Positions 21,373 to 29,806 of a stretch of DNA of 46,047 nt are shown here, piece by piece (position 1 is the first letter of the stretch; each line of letters starts with the position of its first letter). Made by a program: the position numbers and the translations under genes. The DNA comes from Streptosporangiales bacterium (GTDB lineage Bacteria; Actinomycetota; Actinomycetes; Streptosporangiales; Streptosporangiaceae), in assembly GCA_009784565.1 (NCBI GenBank), contig WRBL01000008.1, positions 1-46,047 on the forward strand, given 5' to 3'. Under the pieces are notes generated by a model. It was not told where the DNA came from. It searched no databases and was given only the letters and a program-made list of their open reading frames with translations.

Positions 21373-23388
21373 GTGATCGATGAACTTCCGCTGCCCGACC
21401 AGGTCAAGACCGGTGATCTCCTGTGGGTCCCGAGTAAAGAGCGCGTCGAGAACGCCAACATCACGGCGTTCATCCGCTGGCTGAAAGAGACACGGGACCT
21501 GGACTTCGCGGACTACCCCGAACTGTGGCAGTGGTCGGTCACCGAGACCGCCGCGTTCTGGCAGGCCCTCTGGGACTATAACGACATCACGGTCTCCAGG
21601 CCGCCGACGGCGGCGCTGGGCCGGGCGGAGATGCCCGGGACCGAGTGGTTCCCCGGCGCCGAGCTGAACTACGCGGAGAACGTCCTGGCCCGGGAGACGC
21701 CCGGCGAGATCGCGCTGTACTACCAATCCGAGACGACGCCGCTGACCGCCATGACCTGGGACGAGTTCGCGGGCAAGGTCCGGATCCTCGCCACCCGGCT
21801 GCGCGAGGACCTCGGCGTGAAGCCGGGGGACCGCGTCGCCTCCTACCTGCCGAACCGGCCCGAGGCCATGATCGCCATGCTGGCCACCACCAGCATCGGC
21901 GCGATCTGGACGTCGGTCTCCCCCGACTTCGGCTGGCGCGGGACCCTGGACCGGTTCAGGCAGCTGGAACCGGTCGTCCTGCTGTGCACCGGCGGGTACA
22001 CCTACGGCGGCAAGGACTACGACCGCGGCGCCGAGGTGAAGGAGATCGCCGCGGGACTGCCCAGCGTCAGGCACGTGGTCTACCTGCCGTTCGCCGGCGT
22101 CCCGGCGCCCGCGGCCGGCGCGAGGACCTGGGATGAGCTCCTGGATCACGCCCCGGTCTCCCGGGAGGAGTTCACGTTCACCCGGGGCCCGTTCGGCATG
22201 CCGCTCTGGATTCTGTTCTCGAGCGGCACCACGGGACTGCCGAAGGCGATCACCCACAGTCATGGCGGGATCATGCTGGAGCAGCTGAAGCTCCAGCGGC
22301 TCAACATGGACCTCAGCCCGGGCGACGTGCTGTTCTTCTACACCACCACCGGGTGGATGATGTGGAACTTCATGGTCAGCGCGCCCCTGATCGGCGTGAA
22401 GCCGCTGCTGTACGACGGGAACCCCGGCTACCCGGGGCCGGACGTGCTGTGGAAGATGGCGTCCGAGGCGAAGGTGACGCTGTTCGGCGCCAGCCCGGCC
22501 TACGTGGACATGCTGTCCAAGCGCGGCGTCGTGCCGAAGGACCATTACGACTTCTCCGCGCTGCGCACCATCATGTGCGCCGGGTCGCCGGTCTCCCCCG
22601 AGGTGTACGCGTGGTTCCTGCGCAACGTGAAGCGGGACCTGTACCTCCATGTCGGAAGCGGCGGCACCGACGTGTGCAGCGGCTTCACCGGCGGGACCCC
22701 GACCATGCCGACGTACGCGGGCGAGCATACGCACCGCAACCTGGGCTCGGCCGCCTACGCGTTCGACGAGGCCGGGAACACGCTCGTGGACGAGGTCGGC
22801 GAGATGGTCATCACCAGGCCGATGCCGTCGATGCCGGTGAAGTTCTGGGGCGACGACGAGAACATGTCCCGGTACAAGGCGTCCTACTTCGACACCTGGC
22901 CGGGCGTGTGGCGGCAGGGGGACTTCTTCAAGGTGTCGCGGCGGGGCGGCACGTACGTGCTCGGGCGGTCCGACGCCACCCTCAACCGGGGCGGCATCCG
23001 GATCGGCACCGCCGAGATCTACAACGCCCTCGAGGGCATCCGCGAGATCGACGACGCGATCGTGGTCAACCTCGACCTGCCGGGCGGGAAGTTCTTCATG
23101 CCGATGTTCGTCCAGCTGGCCGGCGGCGTCACGCTGGACACGGCGCTGGAGGACGCGATCCGGAACCGGCTGCGCAAGGAGTACACGCCCCGGCACGTCC
23201 CGGACAGGATCATCCAGGTGCCGTCGATCCCGGCCACGCTGACGGGCAAGAAGCTGGAGGTGCCGGTCCGGCGGATTCTCATGGGCGTCCCGCTGGAGAA
23301 GGCCGCCAACACCAGCGCGATGGCCGACCCGGCGGCGCTGGACGCGTTCCTGGACTACGCCCGCACCCAGCACGACTACCAGGTGTAG
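21373..23388 (+). CDS. Acetoacetate--CoA ligase (acetoacetyl-CoA synthetase)
   Basis: Activates acetoacetate to acetoacetyl-CoA with ATP, forming an acyl-adenylate first. The 671-residue protein has the ANL-family core: P-loop LFSSGTTGLPKAITHSHGG, the motif FYTTTGWMMWNF and the C-terminal adenylation lysine in LTGKKLEVPVRRI. The N-terminal DFADYPELWQWSV and WFPGAELNYAENVL are characteristic of the acetoacetyl-CoA synthetase branch rather than acetyl-CoA synthetase, and the length (about 650-670) agrees. The start is GTG 21373; the ATG two bases earlier is out of frame. It lets the cell use ketone bodies or degradation products as carbon. The nearby crotonase and oxidoreductase genes also point to acyl-CoA catabolism, though they are not in one operon. 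Confidence 0.93.
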   Translation: MIDELPLPDQVKTGDLLWVPSKERVENANITAFIRWLKETRDLDFADYPELWQWSVTETAAFWQALWDYNDITVSRPPTAALGRAEMPGTEWFPGAELNYAENVLARETPGEIALYYQSETTPLTAMTWDEFAGKVRILATRLREDLGVKPGDRVASYLPNRPEAMIAMLATTSIGAIWTSVSPDFGWRGTLDRFRQLEPVVLLCTGGYTYGGKDYDRGAEVKEIAAGLPSVRHVVYLPFAGVPAPAAGARTWDELLDHAPVSREEFTFTRGPFGMPLWILFSSGTTGLPKAITHSHGGIMLEQLKLQRLNMDLSPGDVLFFYTTTGWMMWNFMVSAPLIGVKPLLYDGNPGYPGPDVLWKMASEAKVTLFGASPAYVDMLSKRGVVPKDHYDFSALRTIMCAGSPVSPEVYAWFLRNVKRDLYLHVGSGGTDVCSGFTGGTPTMPTYAGEHTHRNLGSAAYAFDEAGNTLVDEVGEMVITRPMPSMPVKFWGDDENMSRYKASYFDTWPGVWRQGDFFKVSRRGGTYVLGRSDATLNRGGIRIGTAEIYNALEGIREIDDAIVVNLDLPGGKFFMPMFVQLAGGVTLDTALEDAIRNRLRKEYTPRHVPDRIIQVPSIPATLTGKKLEVPVRRILMGVPLEKAANTSAMADPAALDAFLDYARTQHDYQV

Positions 23389-23433
23389 GCGCGCTCACCG
23401 CGGGCACGCGGTCCCGGGGCGGGGGGCTCCTTT

Positions 23434-23448
23434 TATCCGTAACGGATA
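23434..23448. repeat. Perfect 15 bp palindrome TATCCGT-A-ACGGATA
   Basis: The sequence reads TATCCGTAACGGATA, symmetric about the central A. It lies 46 bp after the synthetase stop, flanked by CTTTT upstream and a GGGG run downstream. It may be a terminator stem or a repressor site. Confidence 0.45.
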
Positions 23449-23606
23449 GGGGCTGCTCCCCCGCACCGGGCTCTTCTCCCTGTGGAGGCAGGGTCCGTCG
23501 CACGGCGGCAGCCGGCGGTCGGCGGGATTCCGCCGCTGCGGGCCGCGCGAACGCGCGCGCTGGCGGTCGACTCCCCTCCGGGCCGACCGGCCTCGCCTAT
23601 TCTGCA

Positions 23607-23620
23607 TCCGACATGTCGGA
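23607..23620. repeat. Perfect 14 bp palindrome TCCGACATGTCGGA
   Basis: A fully symmetric 14-mer, 56 bp from the end of the VOC gene. In single-strand form it would make a tight stem, so a terminator element is possible; a dimeric regulator site is the other option. Confidence 0.45.
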
Positions 23621-23675
23621 CTTGTCCACTATGAATTCCGTTGGACGGAACCCTGCCCCGGCCGGGAGCGTTCGC

Positions 23676-24209
23676 TCAGGCCGCCGGGCGGGTCAGCATC
23701 CAGCGGTGGCCGAACGGGTCGACGATCACCGCGCCGCGCCCGTAGAACTGGTCGGCGGGCTCCCGCTCCACGGTGGCGCCGGCCTGGCGGGCGCGGTCGG
23801 TGGTCCCGTCCACGTCCTCCACTTCCAGGTGGAGCGAGTGACTGAACGTCGCCGGGTTCTCGGGCGCCCTCACGGGCACGCCCGGCCACAGATCCGAGGG
23901 CTCGGCCAGCATCAGCGCCGCGCCCCCGATGGTGATCTCGGCGTGGCCGATCGTGCCGTCCGCGTTGACGACGGGCTCGCCGCGCCGCACCGCGCCGAAC
24001 ACCCCGGCGTACCAGTCGAGGGCCCGCCGGGCGTCGGACACCATGATGTAAGGAGTGAGGGCCGTGGACACGGTTTGCTGAGAAGACATGACTGCTCCTG
24101 AGGATGCGAGGACTTCCCGGGTCAGCCGCTCCCGCAGCCGCCCGGCGAAGCCGGGATCGGGATCAGCCGGCGTGACGGGCTCGCGCAGCGCCTCGAACGG
24201 ATCGGTCAT
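23676..24209 (-). CDS. VOC family (glyoxalase/PhnB-like) protein coupled to a sigma-factor remnant
   Basis: The 177-residue protein has an N-terminal segment MTDPFEALREPVTPADPDPG of the kind fused to VOC proteins encoded next to ECF sigma genes, then one VOC domain: ALTPYIMVSDARRALDWYAGVFGA, IGHAEITIGGAALMLAEPSD, SHSLHLEVEDVDG and VIVDPFGHRWML at the end. Related actinobacterial proteins often carry two VOC repeats, so this one may be reduced. ATG 24209 overlaps the stop of the sigma remnant (ATGA) and has a GGAGG site; ATG 24089 has its own AGGAGC and could begin a domain-only protein. VOC proteins bind metals and bleomycin-like or glyoxal substrates; no specific reaction can be assigned. 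Confidence 0.82.
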   Translation of the reverse strand: MTDPFEALREPVTPADPDPGFAGRLRERLTREVLASSGAVMSSQQTVSTALTPYIMVSDARRALDWYAGVFGAVRRGEPVVNADGTIGHAEITIGGAALMLAEPSDLWPGVPVRAPENPATFSHSLHLEVEDVDGTTDRARQAGATVEREPADQFYGRGAVIVDPFGHRWMLTRPAA

Positions 24210-24473
24210 CGCGGGCCCTCCTCTCCGGCGGTATAGATCCGGCGGAAGGCGGCGCGGGCCCGCACCAGCAGCGCCTCGGTGGCGCCCGTGGTGCGGTCCA
24301 GGTGCCGCGCGACCTCGGGGACCGGCAGTCCGTCCAGGTTCGGCCGTGAGCTCCTCGGCCAGGGCCGCGTCGCCGCAGCGGGACAGCAGGTAGCCGTAGA
24401 CGCGCGGGAGCGCGTCCTCGTACAGCTCCAGCAGCCCGAGCGCCGGGTCGGGCCGCGCCCGCGGGTCCCTCAT
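24206..24473 (-). pseudogene. ECF sigma factor gene with a large internal deletion and frameshift
   Basis: Reading from 24473, the first 45 residues look like the sigma-70 region 2 start (LGLLELYEDALPRVYGYLLSR, then AALAEELTAE). At about 24340 the frame shifts: the following sequence, read in another frame, gives NLDGLPVPEVARHL, then ATEALLVRARAAFRRIY, the region 4 helix-turn-helix, ending in a TGA that overlaps the VOC start. The rest of region 2, the linker and the start of region 4, more than 80 residues in normal ECF factors, are absent. So the two ends of an ECF gene remain joined out of frame. The gene cannot make a working sigma factor unless the assembly is wrong here. Confidence 0.75.
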
Positions 24474-24560
24474 GCCCTTATCGTCGTCCGGGCGCCCGGA
24501 ACTCCGACGGGCCGGCCCCCGGATTGTTTCCGGAAACCGGCCCGTCGCCCGTCTGGCGGC

Positions 24561-25352
24561 TCAGCTGGCGGTGAAGTTCGCGGGGCGCTTCTCCGCGGCG
24601 GCGGTCACGCCCTCGCTGAAGTCGGAGGTCACGAACAGCTTCGCCTGCTCGGCCGCCTCCACCTTGACCGCCTCTCGGATCTGCTCGACCAGGCCGGCCC
24701 GCAGGGTGGCGCGGATGGCCCGGACCGCCAGCGGCGCGGCCCCGGCCAGTTCCGCGGCCTTGGCGACCGCCGCCGCGCCGGTCTCCTCGCCGTCGGGAGC
24801 GACCGCGTCGACCAGCCCGAGTTCCAGGGCCTCGGCGGAACGCACGGTCCGCCCGGTGAGCAGCAGGTCCGCGGCCTTGTGCTCCCCCAGCAGGCGGGGC
24901 AGGGTCACCGACAGGCCGAATCCCTGGTGAATCCCGATGCGGGAGAAGTTAGCGGCCAGCTTCGCCCGCTCGCCCGCGACCCGGAAATCCGCCGCGAGGG
25001 CCAGGCCGAGGCCGCCGCCGATGACCGCACCCTGCAGCTGGGCGACGACCGGCAGCGGCTGCGCGAACATGCGGATCGCGTGCGTGTACAGCGAGTTGAC
25101 GTCGAGGTCACCGCCGCCGTCGCCCTCGTTCCCGCCCCCCGCCGAGGAGCTGAAGTCGGCGCCCGCGCAGAAGTGCCGTCCCTTCCCGCGCAGGACCACG
25201 GCCCGGGTCCGCCCGTCCGCCGCGAGTTCCTCGAGGGCATCCGCCAGCGCCTTGATCAGCTCCGGCGTGAAATAGTTGGACGGCGCCCGCTCGAAACTGA
25301 GTACCGACACGTGGTCGCGCGCTTCCTCGACGGTGACCTGGAAATCCGCCAC
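24561..25352 (-). CDS. Crotonase-fold protein (enoyl-CoA hydratase/isomerase family), atypical active site
   Basis: The 263-residue protein has crotonase-fold landmarks: the oxyanion-hole segments GKGRHFCAGADFSS and LQGAVIGGGLGLALAADFRVA. In classic hydratases two glutamates act on the substrate, one after GGGC and one in the QPE motif; here these positions read GGGLG and ANFSRIGIH, so both are missing. A Gly/Asp-rich insert (about 90-105) follows the first oxyanion strand. I use GTG 25352, which has AAGGGGAG before it. It may be an isomerase, hydrolase or other crotonase rather than a hydratase. Divergent from the oxidoreductase gene, 95 bp apart. Confidence 0.88.
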   Translation of the reverse strand: MADFQVTVEEARDHVSVLSFERAPSNYFTPELIKALADALEELAADGRTRAVVLRGKGRHFCAGADFSSSAGGGNEGDGGGDLDVNSLYTHAIRMFAQPLPVVAQLQGAVIGGGLGLALAADFRVAGERAKLAANFSRIGIHQGFGLSVTLPRLLGEHKAADLLLTGRTVRSAEALELGLVDAVAPDGEETGAAAVAKAAELAGAAPLAVRAIRATLRAGLVEQIREAVKVEAAEQAKLFVTSDFSEGVTAAAEKRPANFTAS

Positions 25353-25447
25353 AGGCTCCCCTTTCGGTGGTATATCGCTAGAAAATGAAAGCACACGACG
25401 CCGAACGGATCGTCGGCGCCTCCCTCTCCCCCGGAGGTTCATCGACC

Positions 25448-26392
25448 ATGAACGAGATGCGGGCAGTCGGTTTCACCGAGTTCGGCGACGCGTCGGTACT
25501 GGGGATCGTCACGCTCCCGGTGCCGGAGCCCGGCCCGGGCCAGGTGCGGGTGCGGGTCGCCGCGGCGACCGTGAACCCGACGGACACGACCTTCCGGGCG
25601 GGCTTCCGGCCGGTTCCCGAGGGCGTGGAGCCGCCGTACGTTCCCGGCATGGACCTGGCCGGGACCATCGACGCCACCGGGCCCGGCGTGTCCGGATGGG
25701 CGGCCGGGGACCGGGTGATGGCGGCGGTGACGCCGTGGGAGCCGGGCGGCGGAGCACAGGCCGAGTACCGGGTCGTGGCCGCCGACCAGCTGGCCCGGGT
25801 GCCGGACGGGATGACGCTGACGGCCGCGGCCACGCTGCCGATGAACGGCATGACCGTCCGGGCGGCCCTGGACATCCTGGCGCTGCCGTCGGGGTCGGTG
25901 CTGGCGGTGACCGGCGCGGCGGGAGCGGTCGGCGGGTACGCGATCCAGCTGGGCGCGCACGCGGGCCTGGAGGTGTTCGCCGACGCGGCACCGGCTGACG
26001 AGGACCTGGTCGCCGGCCTCGGGGCGACCCGCCTGGTGCCGCGCGGCGGCGGGTTCGCCGACGCGGTACGGGCGCTGCGTCCCGCGGGCGCGGACGGCCT
26101 GATCGACGCCGCCCTGATGGGGCCGGCCGCGCTGAAGGCGGTGAAGGACGGCGGGCACGCGGTCACGGTCCGCCCGTTCCAGGGCGAGACCGAACGGGAC
26201 ATCACCGTCTCCCTCGTACAGGTCGGGCAGCACCTGCACGAGGGGAACCGGGTCGCGGAGCTGGCGGACCTGGCCGCCAAGGGCGTTCTCACGACCCGGA
26301 TCGCGTCCTCGATCCCCGTCGAGCACGCGGCGGACGCGCACCGCAAGCTCGAGGCCGGCGGCGTCCGCGGCCGCCTGGTCCTCACGTTCTGA
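25448..26392 (+). CDS. Zinc-free MDR family NADP-dependent oxidoreductase (quinone oxidoreductase-like)
   Basis: The 314-residue protein has the MDR GroES-like N-terminal part (VTLPVPEPGPGQVRVRV, VNPTDTTFRAG, VPGMDLAGTI) and a Rossmann part with VTGAAGAVGGYAIQLGAHAG. The structural zinc cysteines of alcohol dehydrogenases are absent, as in quinone oxidoreductases (zeta-crystallin group). It reduces a quinone, enone or similar compound with NADPH. I start at ATG 25448, downstream of GGAGG; ATG 25385 would add 21 residues without family-like sequence. It is followed by the hydrolase gene after 51 bp, so the two may share a transcript. Substrate unknown. Confidence 0.92.
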   Translation: MNEMRAVGFTEFGDASVLGIVTLPVPEPGPGQVRVRVAAATVNPTDTTFRAGFRPVPEGVEPPYVPGMDLAGTIDATGPGVSGWAAGDRVMAAVTPWEPGGGAQAEYRVVAADQLARVPDGMTLTAAATLPMNGMTVRAALDILALPSGSVLAVTGAAGAVGGYAIQLGAHAGLEVFADAAPADEDLVAGLGATRLVPRGGGFADAVRALRPAGADGLIDAALMGPAALKAVKDGGHAVTVRPFQGETERDITVSLVQVGQHLHEGNRVAELADLAAKGVLTTRIASSIPVEHAADAHRKLEAGGVRGRLVLTF

Positions 26393-26443
26393 CGGCCCCG
26401 GGACGGCTTGCCGGCACGGGCCGGGACCCGGCAGGATGGCCTC

Positions 26444-27265
26444 ATGCGCGTGACGGCGAACGATGGCGTTGACCTGCACGTCGAGGTCCACGGAGACCAG
26501 GCCGGGGAGCCGGTGCTGCTCATCCACGGCTGGCCCGATGACTGCGGCCTGTGGCGGCACCAGGTTCCGGCGCTGTCCGCCGCCGGCTACCGGGTCATCA
26601 CGCCGGACCTGCGCGGCTTCGGCCGGTCCGGCCGCCCGGACGAGGTCGCGAGCTACAAGCTGGCCAGCGCCGTGGCCGACATGGGCTCGGTCCTTGATGC
26701 CGTCGGCGTGCCCGCGGCGCACGTGGCGGGTCATGACTGGGGCTCGGCGGTCGCCTGGGCCACCGCGATGTTCCTCCCGGACCGGGTCCGGACGCTGACC
26801 GCGATCTCGGTGCCGCACCTGGGCGTCCCGGACACGCCCCGGCAGCGGGAGATGGCCTGGTACACGCTGTTCTTCCAGTTCGCCGGGGTCGCGGAGGCCC
26901 AGCTTCGGCACGAGGACTGGGCATCGCTCCGCGAACTGGCCGCCGGCTACAAGGACATCGACCGGGCGATCGCGAACCTGTCCCGGCCGGGCGCCCTCAC
27001 CCCGACGCTGAACTGGTACCGCGCCAACATGGCGCCGCGGATGCCCGGCCCTCGCCGTGAACTGCCGCCCGTTACCGCACCCGCGATGGGCGTCTGGTCC
27101 GACGGCGACCGGTACCTGGACGGCGCGCGGATGCGGGCCTCCGGCGACCTGGTCAAGGGCCCGTGGCGGTATGAGGAGATCGCCGGGGCCGGGCACTGGA
27201 TCCCGCTGGACGCCCCGGACGCGCTCAGCGCCCTGCTGCTGGACTGGCTCCGCTCTCCCTCCTGA
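26444..27265 (+). CDS. Alpha/beta hydrolase, epoxide hydrolase-like
   Basis: The 273-residue enzyme has the motif HGWPDD (oxyanion region), the nucleophile elbow GHDWGSA and a catalytic His in GAGHWIPLD. The nucleophile is Asp, not Ser, in the elbow, which points to epoxide hydrolase or haloalkane dehalogenase chemistry rather than an esterase. A lid region with paired aromatic residues (WYTLFFQF) fits epoxide hydrolase. I use ATG 26444, preceded by AGGA; ATG 26408 is less likely. It lies 51 bp after the oxidoreductase gene, same strand, and ends 13 bp from the end of the convergent mceF. Cytosolic by sequence. Confidence 0.9.
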   Translation: MRVTANDGVDLHVEVHGDQAGEPVLLIHGWPDDCGLWRHQVPALSAAGYRVITPDLRGFGRSGRPDEVASYKLASAVADMGSVLDAVGVPAAHVAGHDWGSAVAWATAMFLPDRVRTLTAISVPHLGVPDTPRQREMAWYTLFFQFAGVAEAQLRHEDWASLRELAAGYKDIDRAIANLSRPGALTPTLNWYRANMAPRMPGPRRELPPVTAPAMGVWSDGDRYLDGARMRASGDLVKGPWRYEEIAGAGHWIPLDAPDALSALLLDWLRSPS

Positions 27266-27278
27266 CTTACGCCGGCCG

Positions 27279-28640
27279 TCAGTCCCCCAGGGTCTGCTTC
27301 AGCAGGCCGGACAGGGACGTCGGCCCGTGATGCAGGGTGCTCTGGCCGACCGAGTACAGGTCGCCGTCCGGCCCGTAGAGCAGGCCGCTGGTCGGGTCGT
27401 AGGTGCCCGCGCTGTCGCCCGCGGGCCCGCTGCCCGCGGGCTTGCCGCCGTTTCCCGTCGCGGCGGCAGTGTCGCCGAAGTAGAGGCCGCAGCCGGCGGC
27501 GGTCAGCGACCGGATGGCGGGGTTGTTCGGGCACGGGTTGTTGCGGTCGCCGCGCACGTCCTGCGGGGAGTTCGCGGGTACCGCGCAGTGCGGCGACGGG
27601 GTGGGCGGCGGCTTCGCGGACGTGTCGGCGGGGTCGCGGACCGGCGTGTGGTAGCCCTGCTCGCAGGCGGGCGGGGTGCCGGATTCGGTCAGGAAGTCGG
27701 CGTTCAGCGCCCCGGGGATGCCGGAGTCCATCACGACCGCGGTGACGTCGTTGATGTCGGCGGGCAGGATGACGAAAAGCTGCCGCACGTTGGGCAGGTA
27801 GACGTTGAGGACCTGGCCGACGGAGGTGAGGCTGGCCAGCAGCAGCGGGACCGTCGGCTGGAGCTGGCCGACGAGGTCGTTCAGCTGGCTGATGAACCCG
27901 GGAAGCTGGGCGAGCGTGCCGCTGAGGTCGGGGTTGCTGTCGCGCAGCTGCGCCGACAGGGCGTCGAGGTTGCGGCTGATCGCGGCCAGGTCGGCGCTGT
28001 CGGCGGCCTGGGTGGACAGCACCGGCCGCAGGCCGGAGACGAGCTGGCGGGTGGGCGTGATGTCCTGCTGGGCGGCCGACAGCAGGGCCCGGGACGAGGC
28101 CAGGAGCTGGCGGAGCTGGGGCCCGCTGCCGTTGAAGGCCGTGTACAGCTCGTTGACCGTGGTGGTGAGCTGCTGGCGCGGCACCGACCGCAGCAGCGCG
28201 TTGACGCTGGCCAGCAGCTGGGTGGTCGAGGGCGGCAGGCTGACCTCCCGCTCGGGCACCACCGACCCGGACCCCAGGTAGGGGGGAGCCGATCCGCGCG
28301 GGATGAATTCCAGGTACTGCTCCCCCACCGCCGAGACGCTGCGCACGTCCGCTTTCAGGCCGCTGGCGGAGATGCGGGTGCCGTTGTCGACACTGATGTC
28401 GGCGGTGATGCCCTCGGTGTGCGGGATGATGGCGTCGACCCGGCCGACGGTGACGCCGCGCTCGGTGACGTCGGCGCCGGCGTAGAGGCCGCCGGTGTCG
28501 GGCAGCCGCACGGACAGGTGGTACCGGCCGAGCCCCAGGATCGGGCCGAGACCGGAATAGGCGGCCATCGCGTAGCCGATGCCGAGGACGGTCACCAGGA
28601 CGAAGGCGATGAGCTGGTAGCGCACGAGGCGGCTGTTCAC
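27279..28640 (-). CDS. MCE family protein, MceF-like
   Basis: Last of six Mce proteins, 453 residues. One N-terminal membrane anchor (IAFVLVTVLGIGYAMAAY) is followed by the MlaD/MCE domain (about 38-120; YHLSVRLPDTGGLYAGADV, GVTVGRVDAI) and a long helical region (about 150-300) that builds the needle-like tube of Mce complexes. The C-terminal tail is Pro- and Cys-containing (CPNNP, CGLYFG) and probably extracellular. The start is GTG 28640 overlapping the previous stop (GTGA). In known systems six Mce subunits assemble into a lipid/sterol channel between a YrbE permease in the membrane and the outer layer. The gene ends 13 bp from the convergent hydrolase. Confidence 0.93.
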   Translation of the reverse strand: MNSRLVRYQLIAFVLVTVLGIGYAMAAYSGLGPILGLGRYHLSVRLPDTGGLYAGADVTERGVTVGRVDAIIPHTEGITADISVDNGTRISASGLKADVRSVSAVGEQYLEFIPRGSAPPYLGSGSVVPEREVSLPPSTTQLLASVNALLRSVPRQQLTTTVNELYTAFNGSGPQLRQLLASSRALLSAAQQDITPTRQLVSGLRPVLSTQAADSADLAAISRNLDALSAQLRDSNPDLSGTLAQLPGFISQLNDLVGQLQPTVPLLLASLTSVGQVLNVYLPNVRQLFVILPADINDVTAVVMDSGIPGALNADFLTESGTPPACEQGYHTPVRDPADTSAKPPPTPSPHCAVPANSPQDVRGDRNNPCPNNPAIRSLTAAGCGLYFGDTAAATGNGGKPAGSGPAGDSAGTYDPTSGLLYGPDGDLYSVGQSTLHHGPTSLSGLLKQTLGD

Positions 28641-29806
28641 TGGGATCCTCCCCCGGTGAGTCCGTTCAGGATGCCGCTCAGGCCGGAACCGACCGGTGCC
28701 CCGGGCGGAGAGCCGGCCCCTGGGCCCTTCCGGGCCGGCCGGGACGGGAGCTTGAGGGGCGCGGTCAGCGGGTTGCCGGACGAGGCGGCCTGCGCGGAGG
28801 ACGGGCCGGCGAGCCAGGCCTTCTCCAGCCCGGGAAGGGCCAGGTTGATGGTGAGGTACATGTTCGCGTAGTCGCCGCGGACGTCCCGGACGACCTCGTC
28901 GGCCGGGAACGGGAAGGTGGGCAGGACGTTCAGCGAGGCGATCAGGTTCTGGCCGGAGTCGGCGAGCCGGGCGACGGCGGGCTGGAGCGCGCGGAGGTTG
29001 GCCAGCAGGTTCTGCCGGGAGCCGTTGATGACCCGGTCGGCGACCGTGGACAGGCCGGAGGCGGCGCGCAGGGCGGCGGCGATCCGCTTCTCGTCCCTCG
29101 CCAGGACCGCGACGCCGCCGGGGACGGTCCGCAGGGCTCCGGCGAGCGTGGCGTCCTGGGACCGGACCGTCGCCATCAGGGCGGACAGGTTCGACAGGGC
29201 GCTGGTGATGGTGATGCGCTGCGCGTCGAGTTTCCCGGCGAGGACGTTCAGGTTCGCGAGGAGGTCGCGGATCTGCCCGGCGTGCCCGGCGAGGGTCTGG
29301 TTGAGCTCGGAGGTGATGGTGGCCAGCTGGTTGAGGCCGCCGCCGTTCAGGACGGCCGACAGCGCGGCGAGGACGCTCTCGGTGCTCGGGTAGGTGGTGG
29401 TGCGGGCGAGCGGGATCACCGCCCCGGCGGCGAGCCTTCCGGCCGGGCGGGCCGGGGCGGCGAGGGCCACGTACTCGGCGCCCATGATGCTTTTCTGGCC
29501 GAGGGTCACGGTGGCGTTGGCGGGCAGCCGCACGCTGTCCGGCAGGGAGATCGACAGTTCCGCGTTCCAGCCGGACAGCCGTATGGCGGTGACGGTGCCG
29601 ACGGGGACGTCATGCACCATGACCTCGGCGTTGGGCGGCAGGTTCGTGGCATCGCTGAGCACGGCCCTGACCGTGTAGGTGCCGGGGCCGGTGCCGTTGG
29701 TGAAGGGAAGCGGCGCCGTGCCCAGGCCCATGAACTGGCAGCCCGCGAGCGTCCCGGCCAGCGCGGCGGTCGCGGCGGCGCGGGCGGCCGTTCCGGCCCG
29801 GGTCAT
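28637..29806 (-). CDS. MCE family lipoprotein, MceE/LprN-like
   Basis: A 389-residue lipoprotein. The signal peptide ends in the lipobox LAGC (about residue 22), which is the hallmark of the fifth Mce gene. The MCE domain follows (TYTVRAVLSDATNLPPNAEVMV, VPVGTVTAIRL), then a helical region with GSRQNLLANLRALQPA. A Pro/Gly-rich C-terminus ends the protein. It overlaps both neighbours by 4 bp. The position fifth in six and the lipid anchor make the MceE assignment strong; the substrate is not known. Confidence 0.94.
   Translation of the reverse strand: MTRAGTAARAAATAALAGTLAGCQFMGLGTAPLPFTNGTGPGTYTVRAVLSDATNLPPNAEVMVHDVPVGTVTAIRLSGWNAELSISLPDSVRLPANATVTLGQKSIMGAEYVALAAPARPAGRLAAGAVIPLARTTTYPSTESVLAALSAVLNGGGLNQLATITSELNQTLAGHAGQIRDLLANLNVLAGKLDAQRITITSALSNLSALMATVRSQDATLAGALRTVPGGVAVLARDEKRIAAALRAASGLSTVADRVINGSRQNLLANLRALQPAVARLADSGQNLIASLNVLPTFPFPADEVVRDVRGDYANMYLTINLALPGLEKAWLAGPSSAQAASSGNPLTAPLKLPSRPARKGPGAGSPPGAPVGSGLSGILNGLTGGGSQ

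Larger units (their letters stand above)
23389..23675. other. Gap between convergent genes with two perfect palindromes
   Basis: No coding frame I trust. The gap holds the palindromes listed separately and a short hairpin GGCGG-GATT-CCGCC near 23521. Terminators for the two facing genes are the simplest explanation. Confidence 0.45.

Noticed and set aside
20282..21376. Long plus-strand open frame opposite the amidohydrolase
   Set aside because: It is antisense to a clear amidohydrolase, rich in Arg/Pro/Gly with no domain, as expected for a shadow in GC-rich DNA.
27057..28871. Plus-strand open frame of about 600 codons across the hydrolase end and mceF
   Set aside because: It lies under two well-supported genes and has no recognisable domain or ribosome site.
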